A DNA stretch of 64,000 bases from Buchnera aphidicola (Macrosiphum euphorbiae) (GTDB lineage Bacteria > Pseudomonadota > Gammaproteobacteria > Enterobacterales > Enterobacteriaceae). Shown here one piece after another: positions 41,659 through 51,349 of this stretch; position 1 is the first letter of the stretch; the number at the start of each line of letters is the position of its first letter. Position numbers and translations under genes: made by a program. The notes beneath the pieces are model-generated. The model saw only the letters and a list, made by a program, of their open reading frames with translations, searched no databases and had not been told where the DNA came from. The DNA lies in the NCBI RefSeq assembly GCF_005237295.1, contig NZ_CP033006.1, positions 581,335 to 645,334 of the forward strand. The letters run 5' to 3'.

Positions 41659-42063
41659 TCAAGAATTTTTTTTTATGAGTATATTTTGATTTTTTTCATC
41701 ATCACTTTTTTTAATAATTATGTTATTGTCTTTTTCTTTATTCTCTTCTATATCATAATTCTCTTCTATATCATAATTCTCTTCTATATCATATTTTTCA
41801 AGAATAGTTTTTTCGATTTTTTTTTGCATTATATCCAATAAAATTAAGGAATTTTTATATGAATTTTCTAAATTTGTTAAGTGTGTTTTATTTTCAAGAT
41901 TATTTAATTTTTCAGAATTTTTATCATCAAAATTAGTTTTTTGAAATTTATCAATATTTTTTTTGTTATTTAATGTTTTTTTTATAGTGTCTTCATAAAT
42001 ACCTATTTTATTTGAATATCTTTTGTTTACTATATCTATATTAAATAAAAAATTAGATGACAT
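41659..42063 (-). CDS. Orphan protein, N-terminal part with hexapeptide repeats
   Basis: 134 aa beginning MSSNFLFNIDIVNKRYSNKI and ending just past the A9 tract that breaks the frame (see the downstream part). Very hydrophilic, rich in Lys, Asn, Asp and Glu, probably disordered or coiled coil, with no signal peptide. Near residues 90-107 it carries three copies of YDIEEN, encoded by 18-bp tandem repeats. Divergent from rsmJ. I cannot assign a function; the persistence of a roughly 500-codon gene with only one frame break in a genome that discards unused DNA suggests it is or was recently functional (inference). Confidence 0.55.
   Translation of the reverse strand: MSSNFLFNIDIVNKRYSNKIGIYEDTIKKTLNNKKNIDKFQKTNFDDKNSEKLNNLENKTHLTNLENSYKNSLILLDIMQKKIEKTILEKYDIEENYDIEENYDIEENKEKDNNIIIKKSDDEKNQNILIKKNS
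41743..41796. repeat. 18-bp tandem repeat x 3 inside the orphan gene
   Basis: CTCTTCTATATCATAATT occurs at 41743-41760 and 41761-41778, and with two changes (ATATTT end) at 41779-41796. On the minus strand it encodes repeated Tyr-Asp-Ile-Glu-Glu-Asn. The unit length is a multiple of three, so copy-number change preserves the frame. Confidence 0.9.
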
Positions 42064-42214
42064 AATGTTTTTGCCTTTTTAAAGAATTATTTTTAATATA
42101 CTTTAAATGTGTTCCTTAAAATTTAAAATATATGAAAAAATTATTAATCTATATTCTAATTATTTTTCTTTAAAAGTCAATTATTAATTTTAGAAAATAA
42201 AAAAGATAGAAAAC

Positions 42215-42955
42215 ATGAAAATATACTTAAAACTCAACCATTATAATAAAAGAATATACAGTTTAATTAATTCACTTAAATTAAAACATGATGAAAATTG
42301 TTCTATGGGTTTAATAATAAATCATGACTCATTAGAGTTGTATAACCGTGAAAATTTTAATCAAAAATCTATAAAAGTTGATTTTACTTCAAAAAAAAAT
42401 AATTATCGATGTTTTCATTTTAGAAAAAAAAATGAAGTTTTATTTAAAGTTGCAGGGATAAAAAATTCTTATTTTCCTTCTATATTAGATGCAACTGCAG
42501 GTTTAGGTAATGATTCCTTCATATTTTCTTTTTTAGGATGTCAAGTTCTTATGATAGAACGTCATCCAATAGTTGCTGCTTTATTAAAAGATGGTTTACA
42601 AAGAGGATATCAAGATAAAAAAATAGGTCATTGGCTAAAAAAAAGATTACATTTGGTAGTAAACGATAGTTCTAATATGTTAGAAATGCCTATTTCAAGA
42701 CCAGATATAATTTATTTAGATCCTATGTATCCATCTCATAATAAAAAATCCTTACCTAAAAAAAAAATGCAACTTATTAGAAAATTAATAGGATATAATT
42801 ATGATTCTGAAATATTGTTAAATATTTCTAGAAAATTAGCAAAAAATAGAATTATTGTAAAACGTCCTTATTATGCAAAGCCTTTATCTAAAGACAAGGT
42901 AAATTTTACTATTACTACAAAAAAACATCGTTTTGATATATATCAACCTTTTTAA
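42215..42955 (+). CDS. rsmJ: 16S rRNA (guanine(1516)-N2)-methyltransferase RsmJ (YhiQ)
   Basis: SAM-dependent enzyme making m2G1516 in 16S rRNA. 246 aa (E. coli 250). VAGIKNSYFPSILDATAGLG holds the SAM motif, followed by ERHPIVAALLKDGLQRGY, DIIYLDPMYPSHNKKSLPKK (catalytic D-P-x-Y/F type motif) and VKRPYYAKPL, KHRFDIYQ. The N-terminal 60 residues are diverged. In E. coli yhiQ is near pitA, as here. Confidence 0.93.
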   Translation: MKIYLKLNHYNKRIYSLINSLKLKHDENCSMGLIINHDSLELYNRENFNQKSIKVDFTSKKNNYRCFHFRKKNEVLFKVAGIKNSYFPSILDATAGLGNDSFIFSFLGCQVLMIERHPIVAALLKDGLQRGYQDKKIGHWLKKRLHLVVNDSSNMLEMPISRPDIIYLDPMYPSHNKKSLPKKKMQLIRKLIGYNYDSEILLNISRKLAKNRIIVKRPYYAKPLSKDKVNFTITTKKHRFDIYQPF

Positions 42956-42962
42956 ATATAAC

Positions 42963-42991
42963 AGGAGTACATATATTTCGCACGTACTCCT
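42963..42991. terminator. Convergent terminator between rsmJ and pitA
   Basis: AGGAGTAC (42963-42970) and GTACTCCT (42984-42991) form an 8-bp stem with a 13-base loop, followed by ATTAAATTAA rightward. It lies 7 bases past the rsmJ stop and about 40 bases beyond the pitA stop. Confidence 0.75.
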
Positions 42992-43033
42992 ATTAAATTA
43001 ATAAATATTATGAATATATTAAAAATCAATTTT

Positions 43034-44506
43034 TTATATTATAAATAATGTAATCCAATATAAAAATCCAGACAATAAAATTGAAACAGGAAGAGTTAAC
43101 ACCCATGCTAAAGCGATGTTTTTTATGGTTTTTATTTGAATTCCATCACCATCAATTAACATTGTACCTGCTACAGAAGATGAAAGAATGTGCGTAGTAG
43201 AAACAGGTATACCTGTATAACTTGCTATTCCAATAGAAAAAGAAGCTGTTATTTGTGCTGACATAGCTTGTGCATATGTCATTCTTTTTTTTCCTATTTT
43301 TTCACCAATAGTAATAACTATACGTTTCCAACCTATCATTGTTCCTATTGATAAAGATAAAGCAACAATTAATATAATCCACATCGGTGCATATTCGATT
43401 GTTTTAAGTATCATTTTTTTACTTGTTATTAAAAAATATTTATCTTTTGCATTAATATTAGAAGAATTGACTGTTTTATCAATGAAATCAGAAATAGATA
43501 GTAAAAAATGCCGTAATTGAAATCTTTTCTTAATATTTAACACATTATAGTCAGATATGTTTTCTAATAATAATTTAGTATTTTGAATATTTTTTATAAC
43601 ATCATAAAATTGATAATTTACAACTGAATTATTTATTACATTTTTATTTTTTATAATATTTGATTTGTGAATGGTTTTTTCTAAATAATATTCTTCTAAA
43701 TTATTTAATGTGTCTTTTGTATATTTTATTTCATATTTATTAGCATTTAAATTTACTAAAAAAGAACCAGGTAAAATACCTATAAGTACAAGCATTATTA
43801 ATCCAATACCTTTTTGTCCATCATTTGCACCATGAGCATAACTAACTCCAATAGATGATAAAATTAAAGCTATTCTAATTAAAAATGGCGGTGTTTTTTT
43901 ACCATCTATTTTTTCACGTTCTAATGGTGTCATGTGAATACGATAAAAATTTTTATTATTATTTAAATAATAGCGTAGTAAAAAAATCAAACTTCCAGCT
44001 ACTATCAATCCAATAATAGGAGAAAAAATAAGAGATAAAAAAACACTAGTCATTTTAGGAATATTAAGTGCATTTACTAAAGATGAACCTGTAACTATTG
44101 CATTTGTTAAACCTATTCCAATAATTGCACCAATCAAAGAATGCGAACTTGATGCAGGTAAACAAAAATACCATGTAGATAAATTCCAAAGTATAGCTGC
44201 TAGTAACATTGAAAAAACCATAGCAAGAGCGTTTTTTGAGGTAGTATTTAATAATAAATCGTTTGGTAATAAATGAACAATTGCATAAGCAACAGTTAAA
44301 CCTCCTAGTAAAACACCTAAAAAATTAAATATACCAGACATTATAACTGCAATATTTGCAGACATTGCTCGAGTATATATTAAAGTTGATACTGCATTTG
44401 CTGTATCATGAAAGCCATTGATAGCTTCATAAAATAAAACAAAGAATAAAGCTAAAAAAACCAATAAACTATGATTCAAATCAGAATAAGAAAATAAATC
44501 TAGCAT
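43034..44506 (-). CDS. pitA: Low-affinity inorganic phosphate transporter Pit
   Basis: Inner-membrane proton-phosphate symporter of the Pit/PiT family. 490 aa (E. coli 499). Two inverted halves: [23 protein letters not shown] with GFHDTAN near residue 32, and the second-half signature [20 protein letters not shown]; the C-terminal half has [19 protein letters not shown]. About ten membrane helices, with a long hydrophilic Lys/Asn-rich loop around residues 255-355. Likely the main phosphate uptake route. Confidence 0.94.
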   Translation of the reverse strand: MLDLFSYSDLNHSLLVFLALFFVLFYEAINGFHDTANAVSTLIYTRAMSANIAVIMSGIFNFLGVLLGGLTVAYAIVHLLPNDLLLNTTSKNALAMVFSMLLAAILWNLSTWYFCLPASSSHSLIGAIIGIGLTNAIVTGSSLVNALNIPKMTSVFLSLIFSPIIGLIVAGSLIFLLRYYLNNNKNFYRIHMTPLEREKIDGKKTPPFLIRIALILSSIGVSYAHGANDGQKGIGLIMLVLIGILPGSFLVNLNANKYEIKYTKDTLNNLEEYYLEKTIHKSNIIKNKNVINNSVVNYQFYDVIKNIQNTKLLLENISDYNVLNIKKRFQLRHFLLSISDFIDKTVNSSNINAKDKYFLITSKKMILKTIEYAPMWIILIVALSLSIGTMIGWKRIVITIGEKIGKKRMTYAQAMSAQITASFSIGIASYTGIPVSTTHILSSSVAGTMLIDGDGIQIKTIKNIALAWVLTLPVSILLSGFLYWITLFII

Positions 44507-44634
44507 AATCTTTAAGCCATTTTGATGAATTGAACTAAGTTTATTATCTGTGAGAAACTATGTCTGAGGAAAGTAAAATATATTTTTTATTTTATAAAAT
44601 ATTTTATATAACATAAAAAAATATTAAATTTTTT

Positions 44635-45852
44635 TTAAAAATTTTTTTTCTTTAATTTAAAAGATAAAAAAACACCAAAAAATAATGTTATTATTATAAA
44701 AATAGAAATTCCAGGCCATTTCATATGAAACCAAAAAAACCCACCAAATGTACCAAATACACTAGAACCTAGATAATAAAAAAATAGATATAAAGATGTA
44801 GCTTGAATTTTAGCAACATGGGTATATGAACCAACCCAGCTACTAGCAGTAGAATGAGATGCAAAAAAACCGCCAGAAAATATTATCAAACCTAAAATTA
44901 CTATTAATAATTGATTATATTGTGTAATAAAAACACCTATTATCATTAAAAGTAATGATGCGATAAGAATATTATTACGATGATACTTGTTAATTAAGAT
45001 GCCAGCTTTAGGAGAACTGTATACTCCAGTTAAATAAATAATAGATATTAATCCTATGCTTGATTGACAAAGAAAAAATGGTGCTAACATCAAACGATAA
45101 CCAATATAATTAAAAATAGTAACAAAACTGCCCATCAGTATAAAACCTATAATGAAAAGAATAAATAATGCTGGGTTTTTTATTTGCAAATAAAAACGAT
45201 TTAAAAATTTATAAAAATTAATAGAAATGGATAAAAAATTTTTAGAAGGAGGTAAAAAATACAAAAAAAAACAAGATGCTATGAAAGCAAATAAACCGAT
45301 TATCATCAGTGAAACATTCCAAGAAAATTTTTCCGCTAAAATACTACTTAAAAACCTTCCTGAAAAGCCACCTATAGTATTTCCACTAATATATAATCCC
45401 ATACAAAAAGACAAAGAATCAGGATGTATTTCTTCACTAATATATGTCATAGCAACAGCAACAACACCGCTTAAGGCTAATCCAGTTAATGATCGTAATA
45501 GCACAATACTAGTCCAGCTAGTCATCATTGAACATATTATAGTTAATATTGCAGCTATAAATAAACAAGCAGACATAATTGATTTTCTACCAATAATATC
45601 AGATAACGGTCCAGTAAAAAGCATGCCTAAAGCCATTGTTACAGTTGCAGCAGAAAGAGATAAACTACTTTCTGCAGGAGTTAAATAAAATTGTTTAGAA
45701 AATATTGGTAAAATTGATTGCACACAATATAGAATAGAAAAAGTAGCAAAACCACCGGAAAAAAGAGCTAAAATAACTTGATTAAATTTTTTTGTATTTT
45801 TTTTTATATATTGTTTCTCTAATAATTTTTTTTTATTATTTAATGAAATCAA
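44635..45852 (-). CDS. ynfM: MFS transporter YnfM
   Basis: Major facilitator superfamily member with about 12 membrane helices. 405 aa (E. coli 417). LALFSGGFATFSILYCVQSILP, the MFS loop signature GPLSDIIGRKS after helix 2, YISEEIHPDSLSFCMGLYISGN, LMGSFVTIFNYIGYRLM and SHSTASSWVG are nearly as in E. coli. Substrate is not firmly known (an arabinose/drug-efflux-like exporter by family). In Buchnera, which keeps few transporters, it is a candidate for exchange of amino acids or other metabolites with the host (inference). Confidence 0.93.
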   Translation of the reverse strand: MISLNNKKKLLEKQYIKKNTKKFNQVILALFSGGFATFSILYCVQSILPIFSKQFYLTPAESSLSLSAATVTMALGMLFTGPLSDIIGRKSIMSACLFIAAILTIICSMMTSWTSIVLLRSLTGLALSGVVAVAMTYISEEIHPDSLSFCMGLYISGNTIGGFSGRFLSSILAEKFSWNVSLMIIGLFAFIASCFFLYFLPPSKNFLSISINFYKFLNRFYLQIKNPALFILFIIGFILMGSFVTIFNYIGYRLMLAPFFLCQSSIGLISIIYLTGVYSSPKAGILINKYHRNNILIASLLLMIIGVFITQYNQLLIVILGLIIFSGGFFASHSTASSWVGSYTHVAKIQATSLYLFFYYLGSSVFGTFGGFFWFHMKWPGISIFIIITLFFGVFLSFKLKKKNF

Positions 45853-45887
45853 AATATCTAGCCTCTTTTTTAAGTAAAAAATAGTTT

Positions 45888-46742
45888 TTATATATATATA
45901 TAACCGTCATACACATGTTTAGCAGGTCCTATCATATAAAGCGGGGTTCCAAAACCCTTCCACATTATAATTAGTTTCCCACCTAATAGTTCAACTTCAA
46001 CAACATTAGAAAGTAATTTTTGTGCTATGCCTATTGCAACTGCAGCACAAGCAGCACTTCCACAAGCTTGTGTTTCACCTACATCACGTTCGTACACTCT
46101 TAATTTAATATTTTTTTTATTTATAATTTCCATAAAACTTACGTTTATTCCTTTAGGAAATATTGAATTTTTTCCTATACGTTTACCAATGATATTTACA
46201 GGTGCATGTTTGATACATTGTACTTTAATAATACAATGAGGATTGCCAATAGACACTAAACTACAAATTAAATTTTCATTAAAAAGTTTTATTGAGAAAT
46301 TTTTATATAAAATATTTTTTGATAAAAACAAATTATGAAATTTAAAATCAGGTTCATTCATATTTACTTTAATCATATTTTTAGGTAGAAATTCGATAAT
46401 TAAATGTCTTTTTTTGGTGCTAACTGAGATTTTATTTTTATTAGTTAAGCCGTTTAACAATAAAAAAAGACCAAAACATCGAGCGCCATTTCCACATTGT
46501 TCAACTTCATTCCCATTAGCATTAAAAATTCTATAGTTGAAATCAACTAAAGAACTTTTTGATTTTTCTACAAGTAATAATTGATCAAAACCAATTCCAG
46601 TATATCGATTAGATAATTTTTTTATTGTAAATGATGATAAAATAAAATTTTCTTTAATACAATTAATAACCATAAAATCATTGCCTAATCCATGCATTTT
46701 AGAAAAGTTTATTTTTTTTTTATTTTTATAGTATAAATCCAT
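45888..46742 (-). CDS. dapF: Diaminopimelate epimerase
   Basis: Converts LL- to meso-diaminopimelate, precursor of lysine (supplied to the aphid) and of peptidoglycan. 284 aa (E. coli 274) with a short extra N-terminus before [18 protein letters not shown] 46742 has GAGG 7-8 bases upstream and no later ATG precedes the conserved start. The two catalytic cysteines are in [13 protein letters not shown] (Cys83) and [15 protein letters not shown] (near residue 227). [17 protein letters not shown] and [11 protein letters not shown] complete the match. Divergent from cyaY, its E. coli neighbour too. Confidence 0.96.
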   Translation of the reverse strand: MDLYYKNKKKINFSKMHGLGNDFMVINCIKENFILSSFTIKKLSNRYTGIGFDQLLLVEKSKSSLVDFNYRIFNANGNEVEQCGNGARCFGLFLLLNGLTNKNKISVSTKKRHLIIEFLPKNMIKVNMNEPDFKFHNLFLSKNILYKNFSIKLFNENLICSLVSIGNPHCIIKVQCIKHAPVNIIGKRIGKNSIFPKGINVSFMEIINKKNIKLRVYERDVGETQACGSAACAAVAIGIAQKLLSNVVEVELLGGKLIIMWKGFGTPLYMIGPAKHVYDGYIYI

Positions 46743-46927
46743 TTTTTCCTCTAATAATTATTTTTATATTTTTAATATCTTTATTTATTTATCATAAATA
46801 ATATTTTAATACTGTTATATGATATTTTAATTTTATTAAAAAAGTAAGATGGCGTTTATTTATATAAATTTGATTATTTTTATTTTTTATAATTTGTTAT
46901 AATTAAAATTAAATTAAGGATTATTTT

Positions 46928-47275
46928 ATGAAAAAAAAAATAAGTTCTAAAAAAGAGAATAACAATTTTTATGTATTAGTAAATAATTTGTTTTCAAAAA
47001 TAGAAGACAGTTTAGATTTACATGATCAAATTGATTTTGATTATGAAATTCAAGATTATGTCATAACTATTACTTTTGAAAATAAAAGTTTAATTATAAT
47101 TAATAAACAAGAACCATTAAAACAAATTTGGCTAGCTACAAAGGTAAATGGACATCATTTTAATTATAAAAATAATGAATGGATCTGTAATCGTAGTAAT
47201 AAAAATTTTTGGGAAATATTTGAAAATGCATGTTCTATTCAATCAAATAATGATTTCATTTTTTGTAAAAAATAA
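46928..47275 (+). CDS. cyaY: Frataxin homolog CyaY
   Basis: Iron-binding regulator of IscS in Fe-S assembly. 115 aa (E. coli 106). The acidic helix ([19 protein letters not shown]) and the beta-sheet signature [42 protein letters not shown] are conserved. Ribosome site AAGGA 7-8 bases before ATG. Its partners iscS, iscU and fdx lie 10-14 kb to the right in the same window. Confidence 0.95.
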   Translation: MKKKISSKKENNNFYVLVNNLFSKIEDSLDLHDQIDFDYEIQDYVITITFENKSLIIINKQEPLKQIWLATKVNGHHFNYKNNEWICNRSNKNFWEIFENACSIQSNNDFIFCKK

Positions 47276-47365
47276 TATATGTTGAATATAAAAAAATGAT
47301 AATATTTTTTAAATAAAAAAAATATTTTTATTGTACAAAATTATAAAAAATGTATCTATATTAAT

Positions 47366-48322
47366 ATGAATCCTGATATGCACAATAAAACATTAAGAAT
47401 TGCTACTAGAAGAAGTCCTTTAGCCTTAGAGCAAACTAAATATGTTCAAAAAAAAATACTATCTTTATATCCTGATTTAAATATCAAATTAATTCCTATT
47501 GTTACTCATGGAGATAATATCTTGAATAAATCTCTTTCAAAAATTGGCGGAAAGGGATTATTTATTAAAGAATTAGAACGTGCTTTACTTGAAAATAAAG
47601 CAGACATTGCAATTCATTCTATGAAAGATCTTCCGGTAAACATTACAAAAGAATTATGTTTAGTTAGTATATGTAAAAGAGGAAATGCTTTAGACTCATT
47701 AATATCTAATAATTATCAATCCATAAATCACTTGCCTAAGGGTGCTATAATTGGCACATCTAGCTTAAGAAGACAGTGTCAATTAATTACTTATCGTCCA
47801 GATTTAATTATTTCTCCTTTAAGAGGTAATATAGAAACTAGAATAGCTAAATTAGATCAAGGTAAATATGATGCAATTATTCTTGCTACTGAAGGATTGA
47901 ATAGATTAAGTTTAAAAAATAGAATCACTCAAATTATACCTGCAGAATTATCTCTACCATCATGTGGACAAGGTGCTATTGGCATTCAATCTAGAATACA
48001 TGATAAAAAAGTTTTATTCTTTTTATCTCGTCTTAATCACAAAAATACTTTCATTGAAATAAATGCAGAAAGAGCTTTTTGCAGAAAATTAGAATCGGGA
48101 TGTCAGATTCCAATTGGAAGTTATGCTATTTTAAAAAAAAATAAGATTTGGTTAAGAGGATTAGTAGGTTCGCCTAATGGTAAAATAATATTAAAAGGAG
48201 AAAGAATAGGTTGCTATAATACAGGAGAAAAAATGGGATACTCACTTGCTGATGAATTACTTAGTAATGGAGCTAAAAATATTTTAAATAATCTTCATAT
48301 TAAACAATCTTATTATATATGA
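47366..48322 (+). CDS. hemC: Porphobilinogen deaminase (hydroxymethylbilane synthase)
   Basis: Joins four porphobilinogens to hydroxymethylbilane. 318 aa. [70 protein letters not shown], and the dipyrromethane-cofactor Cys in [12 protein letters not shown] (about residue 247). N-terminus MNPDMHNK is slightly longer than E. coli. The stop overlaps the hemD start (ATGA), so the two are coupled, as in E. coli hemCD. Confidence 0.96.
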   Translation: MNPDMHNKTLRIATRRSPLALEQTKYVQKKILSLYPDLNIKLIPIVTHGDNILNKSLSKIGGKGLFIKELERALLENKADIAIHSMKDLPVNITKELCLVSICKRGNALDSLISNNYQSINHLPKGAIIGTSSLRRQCQLITYRPDLIISPLRGNIETRIAKLDQGKYDAIILATEGLNRLSLKNRITQIIPAELSLPSCGQGAIGIQSRIHDKKVLFFLSRLNHKNTFIEINAERAFCRKLESGCQIPIGSYAILKKNKIWLRGLVGSPNGKIILKGERIGCYNTGEKMGYSLADELLSNGAKNILNNLHIKQSYYI

Positions 48323-49076
48323 AAATATTAGTTGTGCGCCCTTCTCCTTCAGGAGAAGAATTAGCAAAGCACTTAAATAAAATTGGTATACCTTCTTGGC
48401 ATTTTTCTTTATTTGATTTTTATCCAAGTACTAGCCCAATAAGTTTATCAAAAAAAATTAATGAATTATATGAATCAAAAATTATTGTTATTTTTTCTAA
48501 AAAATCTATTTTTTATACTAATTTATATTTAAAAAATAATAATTTAAAATGGCCTTTTCATGTAAAATATTATGCTATTGGAAAAAGTACTGCTTTTTTT
48601 CTTAAAAAATATATTAAAAAAAAATTACTTTTCCTCCAAAAAAAGAAAACAGTGAAGGTTTACTAAAGATATTATATAGAGATAAAATAAAAAATAATAA
48701 AATTGTTTTATTACAAGGAGAAAATGGTCGAAAATTAATAGAAAAAAAATTAAAAAAAGAAGGTTTTAAAATTTGTTTAATTGAATGTTATAAAAGAGTT
48801 TTTAAAGTTTTAGATAGTAATATAGAAGTAAAAAAATGGCGTTTTTATAAAATAAACACTTTATTAATAACGAGTAGTGAAGCTTTATATCAAATAAAAA
48901 ATATTATTTCTAATACTAATCAGAATCAATGGTTATTTAAATGTAAAGTTTTTGTTGTAGGCAGACGATTATTACAGATAGCAAAAAAATTAGGATGGAA
49001 GGATATCATAGTTTTAAACTATGCTAATAATGAATATTTTCTTGAAAAAATTAAAAAAATAAATGTTACAACATAG
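48319..49076 (+). pseudogene. hemD: Uroporphyrinogen-III synthase HemD, frameshifted at a 9-A tract
   Basis: Closes and inverts ring D to form uroporphyrinogen III. Frame 1 (48319-48666) reads [19 protein letters not shown] ... WPFHVKYYAIGKSTAFFLKK, then runs to a stop soon after A9 (48616-48624). The remaining half lies in another frame and ends at TAG 49074-49076: LLQGENGRKLIEKKLKKEG, LIECYKRVF, LLITSSEALYQI, VFVVGRRLLQIAKKLGWKDI. With ten A the join reads KKKITFPPKKENSEGLLKIL, aligning with E. coli GQKILYPQDREISEVLLQL. No other break exists. Haem synthesis needs this enzyme unless the host supplies product, so partial rescue by slippage is plausible. Typed as a pseudogene because the genomic frame is broken. 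Confidence 0.85.
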
Positions 49077-49081
49077 TCTTT

Positions 49082-49158
49082 TGGTCGGCGAAAGAGGATT
49101 TGAACCTCTGACCTACTGGTCCCAAACCAGTTGCGCTACCAAGCTGCGCTATTCGCCG
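49082..49158 (-). tRNA. tRNA-Pro (anticodon TGG)
   Basis: Acceptor CGGCGAA/TTCGCCG, anticodon stem ACTGG/CCAGT with TTTGGGA loop, T arm AGAGGTTCAAATCCTCT. CCA is encoded (49082-49084 reversed). 77 bases. Matches E. coli proM; last gene of the Arg-His-Pro tRNA cluster read leftward. Confidence 0.97.
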
Positions 49159-49212
49159 TTTTTAAAATAATAATAAGCAGTTTTAATAATATCTATTGTA
49201 CATCATATTATT

Positions 49213-49289
49213 TGGGGTGGCTAATGGGATTTGAACCCATGACCACTGGAATCACAATCCAGCACTCTACCAACTGAGCTATAGCCACC
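49213..49289 (-). tRNA. tRNA-His (anticodon GTG)
   Basis: Acceptor GGTGGCT/AGCCACC including the extra G(-1):C73 pair typical of tRNA-His, anticodon loop TTGTGAT, T arm ATGGGTTCAAATCCCAT. Encoded CCA. Middle gene of the cluster, matching E. coli hisR between argX and leuT. Confidence 0.97.
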
Positions 49290-49322
49290 AATCTAAAAAA
49301 CTTTCTCTATAAAAAGGAAAAG

Positions 49323-49396
49323 TGCGCTCGACAGGATTTGAACCTGATACCTCTACCTTCGGAGGGTAGCGCTCTATCCAAATGAGCTACGAGCGC
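49323..49396 (-). tRNA. tRNA-Arg (anticodon CCG)
   Basis: Acceptor GCGCTCG/CGAGCGC, anticodon stem CTACC/GGTAG with CTCCGAA loop, T arm CAGGTTCAAATCCTG. CCA is not encoded (CT follows the discriminator A). Matches E. coli argX, first gene of argX-hisR-leuT-proM; leuT is missing here. CGG is a rare codon in such an AT-rich genome, yet the tRNA is kept. Confidence 0.96.
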
Positions 49397-49497
49397 ATTA
49401 ATATAAAAACAAGTTAGATTTTAAAAGTAATAATCTTGATTGTCCAGCTTTTTTTAAAAAAATTTACATTTAATAAATATTAAAAATATTTTTAAGT

Positions 49498-50757
49498 TTA
49501 TGAACGTTTCATCATGTCAAAAAATTCATCATTTGTTTTAGTCATAGAGAGTTTGTTAAGTAAGAACTCCATTGCATCTATTTCACTCATAGGATGAATA
49601 ATTTTTCTTAGAATCCACATTTTTTGGAGTTCATCTGGCAAAGTTAATAACTCTTCTTTTCTAGTTCCTGATCGATTGTAATCAATAGCTGGAAAAACAC
49701 GTTTTTCTGCAATTTTTCTAGATAACGGAAGTTCCATATTACCTGTTCCTTTAAACTCTTCGTAAATTACTTCATCCATTTTAGAACCAGTATCTACTAG
49801 TGCAGTCGCAATAATTGTTAAACTTCCTCCTTCTTCTACATTGCGTGCAGCACCAAAAAATCTTTTAGGTCTATGTAAAGCATTAGCATCAACTCCTCCT
49901 GTTAGGACTTTTCCAGATGCCGGCACTACTGTATTATAAGCTCTTGCCAAACGAGTAATAGAATCAAGTAAAATAATTACGTCTTTTTTATGTTCAACTA
50001 GTCTTTTAGCTTTTTCAATAACCATTTCGGCAACTTGAACATGTCTTGATGCAGGTTCATCAAAAGTAGAAGCAACTACTTCTCCTTTGACTAGTCTTTG
50101 CATTTCAGTTACTTCTTCTGGTCTTTCATCAATCAACAATACCATTAAAACGCAATCTGGATGATTATAAGCAATGCTTTGTGCTATATTTTGAAGTAAT
50201 ATTGTTTTTCCGGCTTTTGGAGGTGCTACAATTAATCCTCTTTGTCCCCGTCCGATAGGTGATGCTAAATCTAATACCCTTGCTGTTAAATCTTCAGTGG
50301 ATCCATTCCCACGTTCCATTCGTAATCTAGAGTTAGCATGCAATGGTGTTAGATTTTCAAATAATATTTTACTTCTTGCGTTTTCAGGTTTATCATAATT
50401 GACTTCATTTACTTTAAGTAGAGCAAAATATCTTTCACCTTCTTTAGGTGGTCTAATTTTTCCAGCGATAGTATCACCTGTACGTAAATTAAATCTACGA
50501 ATTTGACTTGGTGAAACATAAATATCATCAGGACCAGCTAAATAAGAGCTATCTGCAGAACGTAGAAAACCAAATCCATCTTGTAATATTTCTAAAACAC
50601 CGTCTCCAAATATATCTTCTCCACTTTTTGCATGTTGTTTAAGGATGGCAAAAATAATATCTTGTTTACGCATACGCGCTAAATTTTCCAACCCCATTTT
50701 TTCACCAAGAGTAATTAGTTCAGAAACTGGCATATTTTTAAGTGCGGTAAGGTTCAT
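49498..50757 (-). CDS. rho: Transcription termination factor Rho
   Basis: Hexameric RNA helicase that ends untranslated transcripts. 419 aa, the same length as E. coli, and one of the most conserved proteins in the window. N-terminal RNA-binding domain with [14 protein letters not shown], Walker [18 protein letters not shown] near residue 180, Walker [19 protein letters not shown] loops [20 protein letters not shown]. Important in a genome with few strong hairpin terminators. In E. coli rhlB-trxA-rho are adjacent; here trxA-rho is kept and rhlB is absent. Confidence 0.98.
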   Translation of the reverse strand: MNLTALKNMPVSELITLGEKMGLENLARMRKQDIIFAILKQHAKSGEDIFGDGVLEILQDGFGFLRSADSSYLAGPDDIYVSPSQIRRFNLRTGDTIAGKIRPPKEGERYFALLKVNEVNYDKPENARSKILFENLTPLHANSRLRMERGNGSTEDLTARVLDLASPIGRGQRGLIVAPPKAGKTILLQNIAQSIAYNHPDCVLMVLLIDERPEEVTEMQRLVKGEVVASTFDEPASRHVQVAEMVIEKAKRLVEHKKDVIILLDSITRLARAYNTVVPASGKVLTGGVDANALHRPKRFFGAARNVEEGGSLTIIATALVDTGSKMDEVIYEEFKGTGNMELPLSRKIAEKRVFPAIDYNRSGTRKEELLTLPDELQKMWILRKIIHPMSEIDAMEFLLNKLSMTKTNDEFFDMMKRS

Positions 50758-50884
50758 AATGGTGGGTTCTTAGTAAAATCGGGGTATATCTCGAAATAAA
50801 AATTATGACATAATTTTAAAATTTACTAATAAATTTTAAATAGAATTAAATTTTTAATGTGTTTAATTAACTATTTTAATAATT

Positions 50885-51211
50885 TTAGCTAATGTGTTCA
50901 TCTAAAAATTCTTTCAGTTGTAGTTTAGATATTGCTCCAACTTTAGTAGCAAGAACTTCACTATTATGAAACAATAATAACGTAGGAATACTTCTGATAG
51001 AATATACTGGTGCAGTATTGGGATTTTCTTCAATATTTAATTTTCCAATAATAATTTTATTAGAATATTCTTTTGATATTTCTTCTAAAATAGGTGCTAA
51101 AATTTTACAAGGATTACACCATTGAGCCCAAAAATCAACTAAAACAAAACTTTTTGAGTTTAAAACTTCTTCTTTAAAATTTTGATCGGTTAGTTTAACT
51201 ATTTTATTCAT
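50885..51211 (-). CDS. trxA: Thioredoxin 1 with variant CNPC active site
   Basis: Small disulfide reductase for ribonucleotide reductase and PAPS reductase. 108 aa (E. coli 109). Active site [16 protein letters not shown]: Cys32 and Cys35 are present but the usual Gly33 of WCGPC is Asn. [12 protein letters not shown] holds the cis-proline (about 76). [20 protein letters not shown] matches E. coli [20 protein letters not shown]. Active-site dipeptide changes alter redox potential in model thioredoxins, so a functional shift is possible. Upstream of rho, as in E. coli. Confidence 0.96.
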   Translation of the reverse strand: MNKIVKLTDQNFKEEVLNSKSFVLVDFWAQWCNPCKILAPILEEISKEYSNKIIIGKLNIEENPNTAPVYSIRSIPTLLLFHNSEVLATKVGAISKLQLKEFLDEHIS

Positions 51212-51349
51212 TTTGATATGTTTACTCAGTCGTAAGAAATTTTAAATAAATAAAATTTAAATTTTTATAATTTAAAAGTATATAATATGATAATATCATT
51301 TTTAATAATTTTTTAAAACTAAATTTAAAAAATTTTATTTAAAATTGTT

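Noticed and set aside
45227..45688. 153-codon frame opposite ynfM
   Set aside because: It is the complement of a strongly conserved transporter gene, and its sequence shows no family features.
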